DNA of 64,000 nt, from contig NZ_CP097800.1 in NCBI RefSeq assembly GCF_000612545.2, forward strand, positions 1,364,001 through 1,428,000. The letters are read 5' to 3'. This stretch comes from Streptomyces sp. PCS3-D2. GTDB lineage: Bacteria > Actinomycetota > Actinomycetes > Streptomycetales > Streptomycetaceae. This document shows, in pieces, positions 43,625 through 54,269 of this stretch; the stretch's first letter is position 1, and every line of letters starts with the position of its first letter. The translations under genes and the position numbers were made by a program. Below the pieces are notes generated by a model. That model was not told the origin of the DNA and did no database searches. It saw only the letters and a list, made by a program, of their open reading frames with translations.

Positions 43625-45109
43625 CTACGCCACCCAGTGCGGGCGGTCCACCGGCGAGCGGAGCGGAACCCCGTCGTGGAAGGCCGCCGCGAGGCGGCGC
43701 ACGGCCTCGTCCAGGCGGTCGGCGGGGAGGGTGTACGGGATGCGGAGGCGGTGTTCGAAGGTGCCCGGGTCGACGCCGAAGCGGGCGCCGCGGGTGATGT
43801 GCACGCCGGCGGCCGCGGCCCGTTCGGCCAGGGCCGAGCTGACCGGCTCGCCGAGGTCGACCCAGAGCGAGAGGCCGCCGGGCGGGATCCGCCAGGACCA
43901 TCCCGGGGTGTGCTGCCGGAGCGAGTCCGTCAGGGCCGCGCGCCGATCGCGCAGCAGGTCGAGCCGGGCGGGCAGGGTACGGTCCATGCCGGCCAGCAGG
44001 TGGAGCGCGACGAGCTGGTCGAGGACCGAGCCGGTCATGTCGGCGGAGACCCGCGCGGCCGTCAGCTCGGTGATCATCTTCGCGGCGGCTCGGACCCAGC
44101 CGACGCGCAGGCCGCCCCAGTGGGTCTTGCTGAGCGATCCGATGGTCACCACGTGGTCCGTGCCGCCGCGCGGCGCCAGCGAGGCCAGGGGCGCGGGGGC
44201 GGGCACGTCCAGGGCGATCTCGGCCATGGTCTCGTCGACCACCAGCCAGGTGCCGGTGCGCCGGGTCGCCGCGAGCAGCCGCAGCCGCTGCTCCTCGGGC
44301 ATGAGCGCGCCCGTCGGGTTGTGGAAGTCGGGGATCACGTAGGCCAGCCTCGGCACGGTCTGGTGCAGCGTGGACTCGGCGATCTCCATGTCCCAGCCGG
44401 TGTCGGAGACGGCGATGGGCGCGGTGCGCAGCCGGGCTCGGCGCAGCGCGTCCAGGGCGTTGGCGTAGGTGGGGTTCTCCGTGACGACCCGGTCTCCTGC
44501 CTGGCAGAGCAGGGCTGTGACCAGGGTGAAGGCATGCTGGGCACCGGAGGTGACGAGGATCTGCTCGGGGCGGGTGGGCAGGCCGCGCCGGGTGAAGCGT
44601 TCGGCGACGGCCGTGCGGAGGTCGGGCAGGCCGTAGGGGTGGTAGCCGGGGGTGCGGGCGGCCTCGGGCAGCTGCAGGGCGGCCTGTGCGAGGGCGTCGG
44701 CGAGGGCGCCTTCGGGGGCGCCCATGGCGGCGATGGCCAGGTCGATGCCGGTGCCGCCGTCGGCGTCGTGGCCGCCGGCGCCGACGAGGGCGTGGGCTCC
44801 GACGGGGCCGTGGCCGTCGGGGAGCTCGGTCCAGGTGCCGGCGCCGCGCCGGCTGCGGACGTAGCCGCTCTCGCGGAGCAGGTCGTAGGCGCCGGTGACG
44901 GTGGCGCGGCTGGCGCCGACGGCTTCGGCGAGTTCGCGTTCGGCGGGCAGGCGCACGTGCAGGGCGATGCGGCCGTCGAGGATCAGCGTGCGGACGGCTT
45001 CGGCGAGTGACCGGTAGCCGGGGCGGGCGCGTACGTCGGCGGGGAGCAGCGCTGCGAGCTGTCGGCTGGCGATGGTTCTGTCAGCCGTCCGGGCCACTTG
45101 CCTGTTCAC
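43625..45109 (-). CDS. MocR-type regulator (GntR HTH + aminotransferase fold)
   Basis: A 494-aa regulator from GTG 45109. GntR winged helix (about 30-100): YRSLAEAVRTLILDGRIAL and LAEAVGASRATVTGAYDLLR. A linker joins it to a fold-type I aminotransferase domain (about 125-480) with the PLP Lys in IGSLSKTHWGGLRVGW, VPDFHNPTG-like PDFHNPTGALMPEE, and SGAQHAFTLV. Such proteins (PdxR, GabR) sense PLP-linked metabolites and usually act on a divergent neighbour. Here that is the MobA-like gene, or itself. Direct repeats in its upstream region fit MocR binding. Confidence 0.93.
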   Translation of the reverse strand: MNRQVARTADRTIASRQLAALLPADVRARPGYRSLAEAVRTLILDGRIALHVRLPAERELAEAVGASRATVTGAYDLLRESGYVRSRRGAGTWTELPDGHGPVGAHALVGAGGHDADGGTGIDLAIAAMGAPEGALADALAQAALQLPEAARTPGYHPYGLPDLRTAVAERFTRRGLPTRPEQILVTSGAQHAFTLVTALLCQAGDRVVTENPTYANALDALRRARLRTAPIAVSDTGWDMEIAESTLHQTVPRLAYVIPDFHNPTGALMPEEQRLRLLAATRRTGTWLVVDETMAEIALDVPAPAPLASLAPRGGTDHVVTIGSLSKTHWGGLRVGWVRAAAKMITELTAARVSADMTGSVLDQLVALHLLAGMDRTLPARLDLLRDRRAALTDSLRQHTPGWSWRIPPGGLSLWVDLGEPVSSALAERAAAAGVHITRGARFGVDPGTFEHRLRIPYTLPADRLDEAVRRLAAAFHDGVPLRSPVDRPHWVA

Positions 45110-45126
45110 CGTGCCAACCTCCCCTG

Positions 45127-45182
45127 ATTGGCTCTGACAGCCGGACCGATCGAGGTCCAGAATCGCGGCATTGGCCTCTGAT
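45127..45182. promoter_or_regulatory. Direct repeats upstream of MocR gene
   Basis: ATTGGCTCTGAC (45127-45138) and ATTGGCCTCTGAT (45170-45182) are in the same orientation, 43 bp apart (about four helical turns). MocR proteins commonly bind such direct repeats. This is a hypothesis from pattern alone. Confidence 0.4.
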
Positions 45183-45349
45183 GGGCAAGGGGAATCCGGG
45201 ATGCCGACCCGGCGCGACGCCCACGCCCCGGCGGCCTGCGCCGAGCAGCGGGTCCAGCTCCGGCGCGGCTCGGGGCCCGCGCCGACCGCTGCGCGGCGCG
45301 CCTTCGCGCGGCGGCCCCGGGAACGCGTACAGGAGCGAGAATCGGTGGC

Positions 45350-45961
45350 ATGTCAGCCACTACGCACTCCGATGCACCCGTGATCGCGGGTCTGCTCCTG
45401 GCCGCCGGCGGCGGCCGCCGGCTCGGCGGCCGCCCGAAGGCCCTGCTGCCCTACCGTGGCCGTCCGCTGGTGGAGAACGCCGTACGGGTGCTGCGGGAGG
45501 CGGGCTGCGGCCCGGTGCACGTGGTCCTCGGGGCGTCGGCGGCCGAGGTCCGCGAGCGGGCCGACCTGTCCGGCTGCGTGGTCGTGGACAACCCGGACTG
45601 GGCGGAGGGCATGGGTTCCTCCTTGCGGGTGGGCCTGGCCTCCCTGGCCGGTACGGACGCCGGTGCGGCCCTGGTCTCGCTGGTGGACCAGCCGGGCATC
45701 GGCCCGGCGGCGGTCGCCCGGGTGCGGGAGGCCTACCGCTCCCCCGCGAGCCTGGCGGCCGCGGCGTACGACGGGGAGCGCGGGCACCCCGTGCTGTTCG
45801 GCGCGGAGCGCTGGGCGGACATCGCGGCGACGGCCACGGGCGACAAGGGCGCCCGGACCCATCTGGCGCGCCACGCCGGAGAGCTCGTACTGGTGGAGTG
45901 CTCCGACGTCGCGGAGGCCTTCGACATCGACACGCCGCCCGACCTGGCGCGACTCCTCTGA
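45350..45961 (+). CDS. MobA/PucB-like nucleotidyltransferase
   Basis: A 203-aa NTP-transferase. The nucleotide motif is LLLAAGGGRRLGGRPKALLP, followed by VVLGASAAEV, DNPDWAEGMGSSLRVGL and VSLVDQPGIG; the Mg-binding end is HPVLFGAERW. The closest functions known for this type are molybdopterin cytidylyltransferase/PucB, which matures the molybdenum cofactor of xanthine dehydrogenase. Purine genes all around favour that, although no dehydrogenase lies in the window. Confidence 0.85.
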   Translation: MSATTHSDAPVIAGLLLAAGGGRRLGGRPKALLPYRGRPLVENAVRVLREAGCGPVHVVLGASAAEVRERADLSGCVVVDNPDWAEGMGSSLRVGLASLAGTDAGAALVSLVDQPGIGPAAVARVREAYRSPASLAAAAYDGERGHPVLFGAERWADIAATATGDKGARTHLARHAGELVLVECSDVAEAFDIDTPPDLARLL

Positions 45962-46031
45962 GCACCGCGTGACGACAGTGGCACTGAGGGCCACCGGCGG
46001 GGGGAATCTGTCGACTCAGAGAATCTCGACA

Positions 46032-46084
46032 TCAACAAACCATTGAACTTCCACCATGAGGAAATTACTATCCACTGGTCAGAA
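46032..46084 (+). promoter_or_regulatory. aceB promoter with both operator types
   Basis: -35 TTGAAC (46043-46048), 17-bp spacer, -10 TACTAT (46066-46071). TTCCACCATGAGGAA (46049-46063) fills the spacer exactly, with a weaker ATCCACTGGTCAGAA 21 bp on (46070-46084). The second motif, TCAACAAACCATTGA (46032-46046, two arm mismatches), overlaps the -35. Confidence 0.65.
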
Positions 46085-46212
46085 GCGCCCTGAACCCACA
46101 GACGGCGCCCGCGACCGTATGTCGGAGCTCTCCACACCCGACGGCACTGCGTGCCGTCTCGCGCGAGCATTCCCCGCGGCCGCCAGGCACCGCCGCTGAA
46201 GGAGTGACAGTT

Positions 46213-47832
<1,620 letters not shown>

Positions 47833-47872
47833 CACCCCGGATCCGACCGGAACGCACCGCCCGGCCCCACCC

Positions 47873-47917
47873 CACGGCTCCGCCCCCGCCGCCCACGGCA
47901 GCGGGGGCGGAGCCGTG
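47873..47917. terminator. aceB terminator
   Basis: Perfect 17-bp stem: 47873-47889 (CACGGCTCCGCCCCCGC) with 47901-47917, loop of 11 nt, 40 bp after the TGA. Confidence 0.85.
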
Positions 47918-48007
47918 TCCGCCGCCCTGCCGGGAGGGGCACCCGGGCCATGCCGCACGGGGGCCGGGCCCCGCCGGAAGAGCACACGGGACCGAACGAC
48001 CGATCGG

Positions 48008-48045
48008 TTGTTACTCGTTCGTAACTTGCCTGTACCTAGCGGTAA
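48008..48045 (+). promoter_or_regulatory. GTTAC-N6-GTAAC inverted repeat upstream of SGNH hydrolase
   Basis: TTGTTAC (48008-48014), 5 nt, CGTAACTT, then TACCTAGCGGTAA (48033-48045). It has the same layout as 7912-7953 before the CocE/NonD hydrolase. Confidence 0.55.
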
Positions 48046-48164
48046 CAACCGGGTCCGTGTCACCTTTCCGGTGCCACCGGCCGGCGGTACCCCCACTTCC
48101 CAGCCACACGAAACGGCGACGCGACGTCGCCCGCTTCGGCGTGGCCGAACGCAGGAGTTCCGCA

Positions 48165-49355
48165 GTGATCGGATTCCGCAACGTCAGCAAGGACCGGATC
48201 CCCCGTCGGTTGCGACGACTGGTCTGTGCCGCCGTCACCGTGCCGCTCGCCACCGGCGCGCTGCTGGCCGGCGGCGCCGGGACCGCCGGGGCCGCCCCCG
48301 GGAACGGTCCCACGGCCGTGGTGTCCATGGGCGACAGCTACATCTCCGGCGAGGCCGGGCGATGGAAGGGCAACAGCCTGACCAACACCGGCAGCCGCAA
48401 CGGCACGGACCGCGGCTGGGTCAGCGGCAGCAGCTACGACCCCTCGAAGGTATACGGCACCACGGCCGGAGGCTGCCACCGGTCCGACTCGGCCGAGGTG
48501 CGCAGCGCCGGAGCGATCGCCGCCGTCGCCGTGAACCTCGCCTGTTCCGGGGCCGTCTCGCAGAACGTGTTCCGCGCCTCCAACGGCGGCGTCCCCTACA
48601 AGGGCGAGGCCCCGCAGGCCGACCAGCTGGCCGCCGTGGCCGCGAGCCACGACGTCAAGACCATCGCCCTGTCGGTCGGAGGCAACGACCTGGGCTTCGC
48701 CGACATCATCAAGAACTGCGCCCTCGACTTCGTCATCTGGTACTCGTACTGCTACGACGACCAGCAGTACGCCGTCGACCAGAAGATCGACGGCGTCATG
48801 GCGAACGTCGGCAAGGCGGTCGACGAGATCCGGGCCGTGATGCGCACGGCCGGGTACGCCGACTCCTCCTACCGGATCGTCCTCCAGTCCTACCCGTCGC
48901 CGATCCCGCGGGGTGCGGAGAATCGCTACACCCAGAGCGACTGGAGCCGCCTCAACACGGGCGGCTGCCCCTTCTGGAACCGGGACTCGGACTGGGCGCG
49001 CGACTCGCTCGTGCCGCAGATCGCCGGCCGTCTCAAGGGCGTCGCCGCCGCCAAGGGCGTGCAGTTCCTGGACCTGCGGGACATGCTCCAGGGACGCGAG
49101 GTGTGCGCGAAGGCGAGCAAGCAGGTCACCTCCCCGGTCCCGGCCTCGGGCAGGACGAGCGAGTGGACGCGCTGGATCGACAACAACGAGTCGCAGGGCC
49201 TGATCCAGGAGTCCATGCACCCCAACTACTACGGCCAGCTGGCCGCCGGCCGGTGCCTGGCCCTGGCCGTGGCGCAGCCCGCCTCCTCCGCCTCCAGCTG
49301 CAAGAACACCGCGGGGAGTGACCACACCGGAATGTTCCTGACCGCGGCGCCCTAG
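48165..49355 (+). CDS. Secreted SGNH/GDSL hydrolase (lipase/esterase)
   Basis: A 396-aa exported esterase from GTG 48165, AGGAG 7 nt upstream. The signal peptide (RRLRRLVCAAVTVPLATGAL core) ends near AGAA. Block I is VVSMGDSYISGEAG with nucleophile Ser58, block III ALSVGGNDLGF, block V SMHPNYYGQ with the catalytic His. Six or more cysteines (GGCHRS, NCALDF, GGCPFW, EVCAKA) suggest disulfides as in Streptomyces lipases. The substrate is probably a lipid or aryl ester. Confidence 0.94.
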   Translation: MIGFRNVSKDRIPRRLRRLVCAAVTVPLATGALLAGGAGTAGAAPGNGPTAVVSMGDSYISGEAGRWKGNSLTNTGSRNGTDRGWVSGSSYDPSKVYGTTAGGCHRSDSAEVRSAGAIAAVAVNLACSGAVSQNVFRASNGGVPYKGEAPQADQLAAVAASHDVKTIALSVGGNDLGFADIIKNCALDFVIWYSYCYDDQQYAVDQKIDGVMANVGKAVDEIRAVMRTAGYADSSYRIVLQSYPSPIPRGAENRYTQSDWSRLNTGGCPFWNRDSDWARDSLVPQIAGRLKGVAAAKGVQFLDLRDMLQGREVCAKASKQVTSPVPASGRTSEWTRWIDNNESQGLIQESMHPNYYGQLAAGRCLALAVAQPASSASSCKNTAGSDHTGMFLTAAP

Positions 49356-49582
49356 CTGTTTCGAAAGTCCCGCCTGGCCCGCGACGCCTGGCACGCACGC
49401 TCGCCGCGTGTCGGGATCGCCCACGTACGCCCCGTACGAGGACGACCCTCCGCCTTGCGATCGCACGCACCAGACGCCGCGGGGCCCGCCCTTCGGGCGG
49501 ACGGCGCTCCTTTCGACACACGCCCCGGGAGGCGCGCGGTCACCGTTCGTACGGGCGCACGGCGGTTCGCCCGTACCGGACG
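49356..49582. other. Gene-free stretch, possible dispersed repeat
   Basis: Convergent gap after the lipase. Begins TTTCGAAAGTCCCGCCTGGC and ends near CTCCTTTCGACACACG, with an internal CCGCCCTTCGGGCGG hairpin. It looks like an intergenic element I associate with several Streptomyces genomes, but a second copy is not in this window, so repeat status is unproven. Confidence 0.35.
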
Positions 49583-49629
49583 CGGCGGTGCGCTCGCCAC
49601 ACCCGCAGTGGGTGGCGAGCGCACCGCCG
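49583..49629. terminator. Terminator of NCS2 permease gene
   Basis: Perfect 18-bp stem 49583-49600 / 49612-49629 (CGGCGGTGCGCTCGCCAC and complement), loop 11 nt, 17 bp past the permease stop. Confidence 0.85.
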
Positions 49630-49645
49630 TGCTTCCTGCGACCGG

Positions 49646-51037
49646 TCAGTGGACCGGCACCGGTTCGGGTGCGGCCCCCGAGGCCGCGCCCTTCCTGGCG
49701 CCGAGGTGGTTGAAGGCCAGGTTCAGCACGATCGCCACCACGCAGCCGGTGCTGATGCCGGAGTCGAGGACGACCAGCAGGTCCTTCGGGAAGGCGTGGT
49801 AGAACTCCGGCGCGGCGATCGGGATCAGGCCGATGCCGACGGATGCGGCGACGATCAGGGCGTTCTCGCCCTTCTCCATGGCCGCTCCGGCCAGGGTCTG
49901 GATGCCGCTGGCGGCCACCGAACCGAAGAGGACGATGCCGGCGCCGCCGAGGACGGGCAGCGGGACCACTCCGATCACCGAGGCCGCCATGGGACACAGG
50001 CCCAGCAGGATCAGGATGCCGCCGCCGGCGGCGACGACGAACCGGCTGCGCACCCTGGTCATGGCGACCAGGCCGATGTTCTGGGCGAAGGCGCTGCACA
50101 TGAAGCCGTTGAAGAGCGGGCTGATCGCGCTGCCGAGGGTGTCGGCGCGCAGGCCTCCTGCGATGGTCCTCTCGTCCGCCGGCCGGCCGACGATCTTGCC
50201 CAGGGCGAGGATGTCGGCGGTGGACTCGGTCATGCAGACGAGCATGACGATGCACATCGAGACGATCGCGGCCACCTGGAACTGCGGGGCACCGAAGTGG
50301 AACGGAGTGGGGAAGCCGACCACCGAGGCGTTCTTGACGGCGTCGAAGCTGGTCATCCCCAGCGGAAGGGCGATCAGGGTCCCCGCGACCAGGCCGAGCA
50401 GGATGGAGATCTGCTGGAGGAATCCGCGCAGGAACTTGCGCATGAGCAGGACGATCACCAGGGTGACGGCGGCCATGCCGATGTTCTTCATCGAGCCGTA
50501 GTCGGTGGCGGTCCGGTTGCCGCCCTGTGACCAGTTGAAGGCCACGGGCAGGAGCGAGACGCCGATCAGGGTGATGACGGTGCCCGTGACGACGGGCGGG
50601 AAGAAGCGGACGAGCTTGCCGAAGTAGGGGGCGGCGAGGAAGCCGACCACCCCGGCGACGATGATCGCGCCGAAGATGACGGGCAGGGCATCGGCACCCT
50701 CCCCCTTCCCTATGGCGATCATCGGGGTCACACCGGCGAAGGAGACGCCGTTGACGAAGGGGAGCCTGGCGCCGACCTTCCAGAACCCGAGGGTCTGCAG
50801 GAGGGTGGCGAGTCCGGCGGTGAAGAGCGAGGCGCCCATCAGGAAGGCGGTCTCGGTGGCGGAGAGTCCGACCGCGGGGCCGACGATCATGGGCGGGGCC
50901 ACGACACCCGCGTACATGGCGGCCACGTGCTGGAGGCCGCTGGTGAACATCTTCAGAGGAGGCAGGGTCTCGTCGACCGGGTGCTTCTCCTCCGGTACTG
51001 CGACTGCGTCTTTGCGGAACCTGGGCGGTTGGGCCAC
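49646..51037 (-). CDS. NCS2-family xanthine/urate permease
   Basis: A 463-aa purine:cation symporter with about 14 helices. QHVAAMYAGVVAPPMIVGPA at the start, SFAGVTPMIAIG, and the family signature QNIGLVAMTRVRSR match bacterial xanthine/urate carriers. The C-terminal end NLAFNHLG is also typical. GTG 51037 follows GGAGGAAG. It lies upstream of the urate genes, so it likely imports the substrate of the pathway. Confidence 0.94.
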   Translation of the reverse strand: MAQPPRFRKDAVAVPEEKHPVDETLPPLKMFTSGLQHVAAMYAGVVAPPMIVGPAVGLSATETAFLMGASLFTAGLATLLQTLGFWKVGARLPFVNGVSFAGVTPMIAIGKGEGADALPVIFGAIIVAGVVGFLAAPYFGKLVRFFPPVVTGTVITLIGVSLLPVAFNWSQGGNRTATDYGSMKNIGMAAVTLVIVLLMRKFLRGFLQQISILLGLVAGTLIALPLGMTSFDAVKNASVVGFPTPFHFGAPQFQVAAIVSMCIVMLVCMTESTADILALGKIVGRPADERTIAGGLRADTLGSAISPLFNGFMCSAFAQNIGLVAMTRVRSRFVVAAGGGILILLGLCPMAASVIGVVPLPVLGGAGIVLFGSVAASGIQTLAGAAMEKGENALIVAASVGIGLIPIAAPEFYHAFPKDLLVVLDSGISTGCVVAIVLNLAFNHLGARKGAASGAAPEPVPVH

Positions 51038-51351
51038 GGCTTCCTCCGGTCGGGTAACACGTCGGCAGGGACGTGGGTGTCATGGAGGTGGTGCGAAAGC
51101 GGTGCGAGTCGAGCGCGTTGATGGAGTTGTGGGTGGAGCCGGTGGATCTACTTCTTGTCCCAAGGGGCGCGGAAACGATTCGCCCAATCGCCGCTCCCGC
51201 GGTGCGCCCGTGGCGCTGGTGGCACGAGTCACCGCTCCCGGGGGCGCCTTCGGATCTCCTCGGGCGCCACCCGGGAACGGCTGCCCGCGGACCCCGCTCG
51301 GGTCCGCGGCGGCCGGCCGGGGGCCGTCCCCCCCGGCCGGACTCCGGGGGA
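51038..51351. other. Intergenic region with two hairpins
   Basis: 314 bp between deaminase stop and permease start. Two stems follow the deaminase: 51313-51323/51330-51340 and 51285-51294/51300-51309. The remainder should hold the permease promoter; I see none of the AllR-type motifs in it. Confidence 0.5.
51285..51340 (-). terminator. Tandem hairpins after the deaminase gene
   Basis: An 11-bp stem (CCGGCCGGGGG, 51313-51323 with 51330-51340) is followed by a perfect 10-bp stem (CCGCGGACCC, 51285-51294 with 51300-51309). Together they end the leftward transcript. Confidence 0.75.
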
Positions 51352-52752
51352 TCAGGCCTGCGCGATCCGCGCGAGGCGCTGGGCCTCTTCCCGCGTGGAC
51401 ACCGCGATGGCGTCCTCGTCGGCGAAGAGCAGCCGGTTGTTCTCCACGATCTGCTTGCCGTTGACGAACGAGGCCGTCACCGGGGCGGCCGCACCGAAGA
51501 CGAGAGCGGTCACCGGGTCGGCGATCGAGGAGTGCAGGAAGGTGTTCAGGTTCCACAGGACCAGGTCGGCGCACTTGCCGACCTCCAGCGAACCGATGTT
51601 GTCGGCGCGGCCGAGGACCTGGGCGCCGCCGTAGGTGCCCAGGCGCAGGGCCTGGCGCGCGTTCAGGGCGCGCTCGCGGTGGACCGGGTTCAGGCGGTTG
51701 ATCAGCAGCGCGTTGCGCAGCTCGGTGTGCAGCTCGCCGGACTCGTTGGAGGCGGTGCCGTCCACGCCGAGGCCCACCGGGACGCCGGCCGCGAGCATGT
51801 CGGGGACCCGGGCGATGCCGGCGGCCAGACGCGCGTTGGAGGAAGGGCAGTGCGCGACACCGGTCTTGGTGCGGGCGAAGGCGGCGATGTCGGAGTCGTT
51901 CATGTGGACGCTGTGCGCCATCCACACGTCCTCGCCGAGCCAGCCGGTCGACTCGAAGTAGTCGGTCGGGCCCATGCCGAAGAGCTCGTGGCAGAACTTC
52001 TCCTCCTCGACGGTCTCGCTGCCGTGCGTGTGCATGCGCACACCGAGGCGGCGGGCGAGCTCGGCGCCCTGCTTGAGCAGCTCGGTGGAGACCGAGAAGG
52101 GGGAGCAGGGGGCGACGGCGACCTGGGTCATCGAGTCGAAGGACGCGTCGTGGAACTTCTTGACGGTCGCCTCGGTGTCGGCCAGCGCACCTTCGAGGGT
52201 CTCGACGGCGTGGTCCGGCGGCAGGCCGCCGTCCTTCTCGCTGCGGTCCATCGAACCGCGGGCGAGGGTGAAGCGGACGCCCATCTCGGACGCGGCCCGG
52301 ATGATCGAGCCGGACAGGTCGCCGGAGCCCTTGGGGAAGACGTAGTGGTGGTCCATGGCGGTGGTGACACCGCCCTTGGCCATCGCGGCGAGGGAGCCCT
52401 GCGCGGCCGTGTACGTCATCTGCTCGTCGATGCGCGCCCACGTCGGGTACAGCGCGACGAGCCAGTTGAAGAGGTTGTGGTCGGTGGCCAGGCCGCGCGT
52501 GATCCACTGGTAGAAGTGGTGGTGCGTGTTGACCAGACCGGGGGTCACGAGGTGCCCGGTGCCGTCGATCCGGCGGACCACGTTGTCGAGGTTCTCGGGG
52601 GCCTTGCCCGCACCGATGAATTCGATCTTGTTGCCGGCGACGACGACGTGGCCCGAGGCGTACTCGGTGTCATGGGCGTCGACGGTCGCGATCGCACAGT
52701 TCTCGATGACGATGCGCGGGGCGGCGCTGTCATGGGCTGCCGATGCTGCCAT
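51352..52752 (-). CDS. 8-oxoguanine/guanine deaminase-type amidohydrolase
   Basis: A 466-aa zinc amidohydrolase of the ATZ/TRZ-SsnA group. Metal motif GLVNTHHHFYQW, catalytic His in RMHTHGSETVEEE, third His region MAHSVHMND, Asp in GLGVDGTASNES. It ends with the usual ADLVLWNLN / VNGKQIVEN segment. Family members deaminate 8-oxoguanine to urate or guanine to xanthine; both feed the urate oxidase next door. ATG 52752 is preferred (GAGGAAG 6 nt upstream) over an ATG 36 nt earlier. Confidence 0.9.
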   Translation of the reverse strand: MAASAAHDSAAPRIVIENCAIATVDAHDTEYASGHVVVAGNKIEFIGAGKAPENLDNVVRRIDGTGHLVTPGLVNTHHHFYQWITRGLATDHNLFNWLVALYPTWARIDEQMTYTAAQGSLAAMAKGGVTTAMDHHYVFPKGSGDLSGSIIRAASEMGVRFTLARGSMDRSEKDGGLPPDHAVETLEGALADTEATVKKFHDASFDSMTQVAVAPCSPFSVSTELLKQGAELARRLGVRMHTHGSETVEEEKFCHELFGMGPTDYFESTGWLGEDVWMAHSVHMNDSDIAAFARTKTGVAHCPSSNARLAAGIARVPDMLAAGVPVGLGVDGTASNESGELHTELRNALLINRLNPVHRERALNARQALRLGTYGGAQVLGRADNIGSLEVGKCADLVLWNLNTFLHSSIADPVTALVFGAAAPVTASFVNGKQIVENNRLLFADEDAIAVSTREEAQRLARIAQA

Positions 52753-52900
52753 GGGACTTCCTCGTGCTTTCAGTGGCGGTGCGGGCACGGCAGGACCCAG
52801 GGGATTTGAGTGCCGGAGCCGGGGCCTTGGCAGCTGACAGTACTGCCGGCCCGTGGGGTGCGTCCGGGTGCCGATTCAGGAAGTTGGGTCGTGTCGCACG

Positions 52901-52931
52901 GTCCCGGGGCCACTGCGGAGAGCCCCGGGAC
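52901..52931. terminator. Terminator of the urate operon
   Basis: Perfect 10-bp stem GTCCCGGGGC (52901-52910) / 52922-52931, 16 bp beyond the urate oxidase stop. Confidence 0.75.
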
Positions 52932-52946
52932 GCGCGTGCCGCGCTC

Positions 52947-53870
52947 TTAGAGGTTGGTCATGTCCACCGGAATGCGCGCGTCGGCGCCGTCCCGCAGGAT
53001 CGTGGCCTCGATCAGACCGTACGGACGGTCCGCGGCGAAGTACACCTCGTTGTCGTTCTTGAGGCCGAAGGGCTCCAGGTCGACGAGGAAGTGGTGCTTG
53101 TTCGGGAGCGAGAAGCGGACCTCGTCGATCTCCGAACGGTGGTTGATGATGCGCGAACCCATCTGGTAGAGGGTCTGCTGCAGCGAGAGGGAGTAGGTCT
53201 CGGCGAAGGCCTGCAGCATGTGCTTGCGGGTCTCGGCATAGGACTTCTCCCAGTTGGGCATCCGCTGCTCGTCGTCCGACCAGTTGAAGCGCCAGCGGCC
53301 CGACACCTGGGTGGCCAGGATGCGGTCGTACGCCTCCTGCAGGGTCGTGTACTTGTCCTTCACGTAGCCCCAGAACTCGGAGTTCGTGGAGTTCATGACG
53401 ACCAGGTCCTTGAGGCCGGAGATGACCTCCCAGTTCTGGCCGTCGTAGGTGATCTGGGTGACGCGGGTCTCCTGGCCCTGGCGGACGAAGGAGTGCTTGA
53501 CCTCGTCGGCGCCGATGAACTTGGAGTTCGCGTCGGACGTGGCGATCCGCTCCCAGGCGTACTCCTCGATCCGGATGCGCGCGCGCTGGATCGGCTCCTG
53601 GCTGCCCACGAACCAGCGGGCCAGGTGGATGCCGAACTGCTCGGCGGACTCGATGCCGTACTCCTTGGCGAACGCATACACCGTGTTCTTGGTGGTGTCC
53701 GTCGGCAGGACGTTGGCGTTCGAGCCGGAGTAGTGGACGTCGTCCATGTCGCCGGAGAGGGCGACCGAGACGTTCAGGTCCTTGATGTGGTGCGTGTCGC
53801 CGTCCCGCGTGATCTTGACGACGCGGTTCTCTGCTTTGCCGTACTGGTTCTGGCCCAGAATCGTGGCCAT
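52947..53870 (-). CDS. Urate oxidase (uricase)
   Basis: Cofactor-free oxidation of urate to 5-hydroxyisourate with release of H2O2. 307 aa. Catalytic Lys region NQYGKAENRVVKI, the TxTT-like Thr in LPTDTTKNTVYA, VRQGQETRVTQ, the FVGSQEPIQRARI strand, and NHRSEIDEVRFSLPNKHHFL. Last gene of the uraD-uraH-uricase operon, 1 nt after the uraH stop. The catalase gene downstream in the cluster can remove its peroxide. Confidence 0.98.
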   Translation of the reverse strand: MATILGQNQYGKAENRVVKITRDGDTHHIKDLNVSVALSGDMDDVHYSGSNANVLPTDTTKNTVYAFAKEYGIESAEQFGIHLARWFVGSQEPIQRARIRIEEYAWERIATSDANSKFIGADEVKHSFVRQGQETRVTQITYDGQNWEVISGLKDLVVMNSTNSEFWGYVKDKYTTLQEAYDRILATQVSGRWRFNWSDDEQRMPNWEKSYAETRKHMLQAFAETYSLSLQQTLYQMGSRIINHRSEIDEVRFSLPNKHHFLVDLEPFGLKNDNEVYFAADRPYGLIEATILRDGADARIPVDMTNL

Positions 53871-53871
53871 G

Positions 53872-54261
53872 CTAGCTCCCTCGGTAAACGGAGTAGCCGA
53901 ACGGGTTGAGCAGCAGCGGTACGTGGTAGTGCTCGCCCGGGTTCACCGCGAACGTGATGGTGACCTCGGGGAAGAACGTAGCGCTGTCCCTTACGCGGGG
54001 GGCGTCCTGCTGCGCCTCGGCTTGCTTCTTTGCGAAGTACGTCTCGGTCTCGAAGTCGAGACGTACGTGGGTGGTGCCCTCCGGCAGTGCCGGCAGGTCC
54101 TTGCAGCGCCCGTCCGCATCGGTGGCGGATCCGCCCAGGGCCACCCACTCGCCGCCCGGTCCCGTACGGGCCGACAGGGAGATGGCGACGCCCTCGGCGG
54201 GCCTGCCGATGCTGGTGTCCAGGATGTGCGTGGACACGGACGCGGTGGTCTCGGTGCTCAT
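53872..54261 (-). CDS. uraH: 5-hydroxyisourate hydrolase (transthyretin-like)
   Basis: Hydrolyses 5-hydroxyisourate to OHCU. 129 aa from ATG 54261. Signature VSTHILDTSIGRPAEG at the N-terminus, DGRCKDLP, FFPEVTITFAVNPGEHYHVP and the terminal YSVYRGS (catalytic Y-R-G-S). A GTG at 54273 overlaps the uraD stop (GTGA) and could serve as start, adding VSPT; the ATG is the family's usual start. Confidence 0.95.
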   Translation of the reverse strand: MSTETTASVSTHILDTSIGRPAEGVAISLSARTGPGGEWVALGGSATDADGRCKDLPALPEGTTHVRLDFETETYFAKKQAEAQQDAPRVRDSATFFPEVTITFAVNPGEHYHVPLLLNPFGYSVYRGS

Positions 54262-54269
54262 GGTCGGAC

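Larger units (their letters stand above)
47833..48164. other. aceB/lipase intergenic region
   Basis: 332 bp. It holds the aceB terminator (47873-47917) and, from 48008, the lipase control element. Between them (47918-48000) I see only GC-rich sequence without a gene. Confidence 0.6.
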
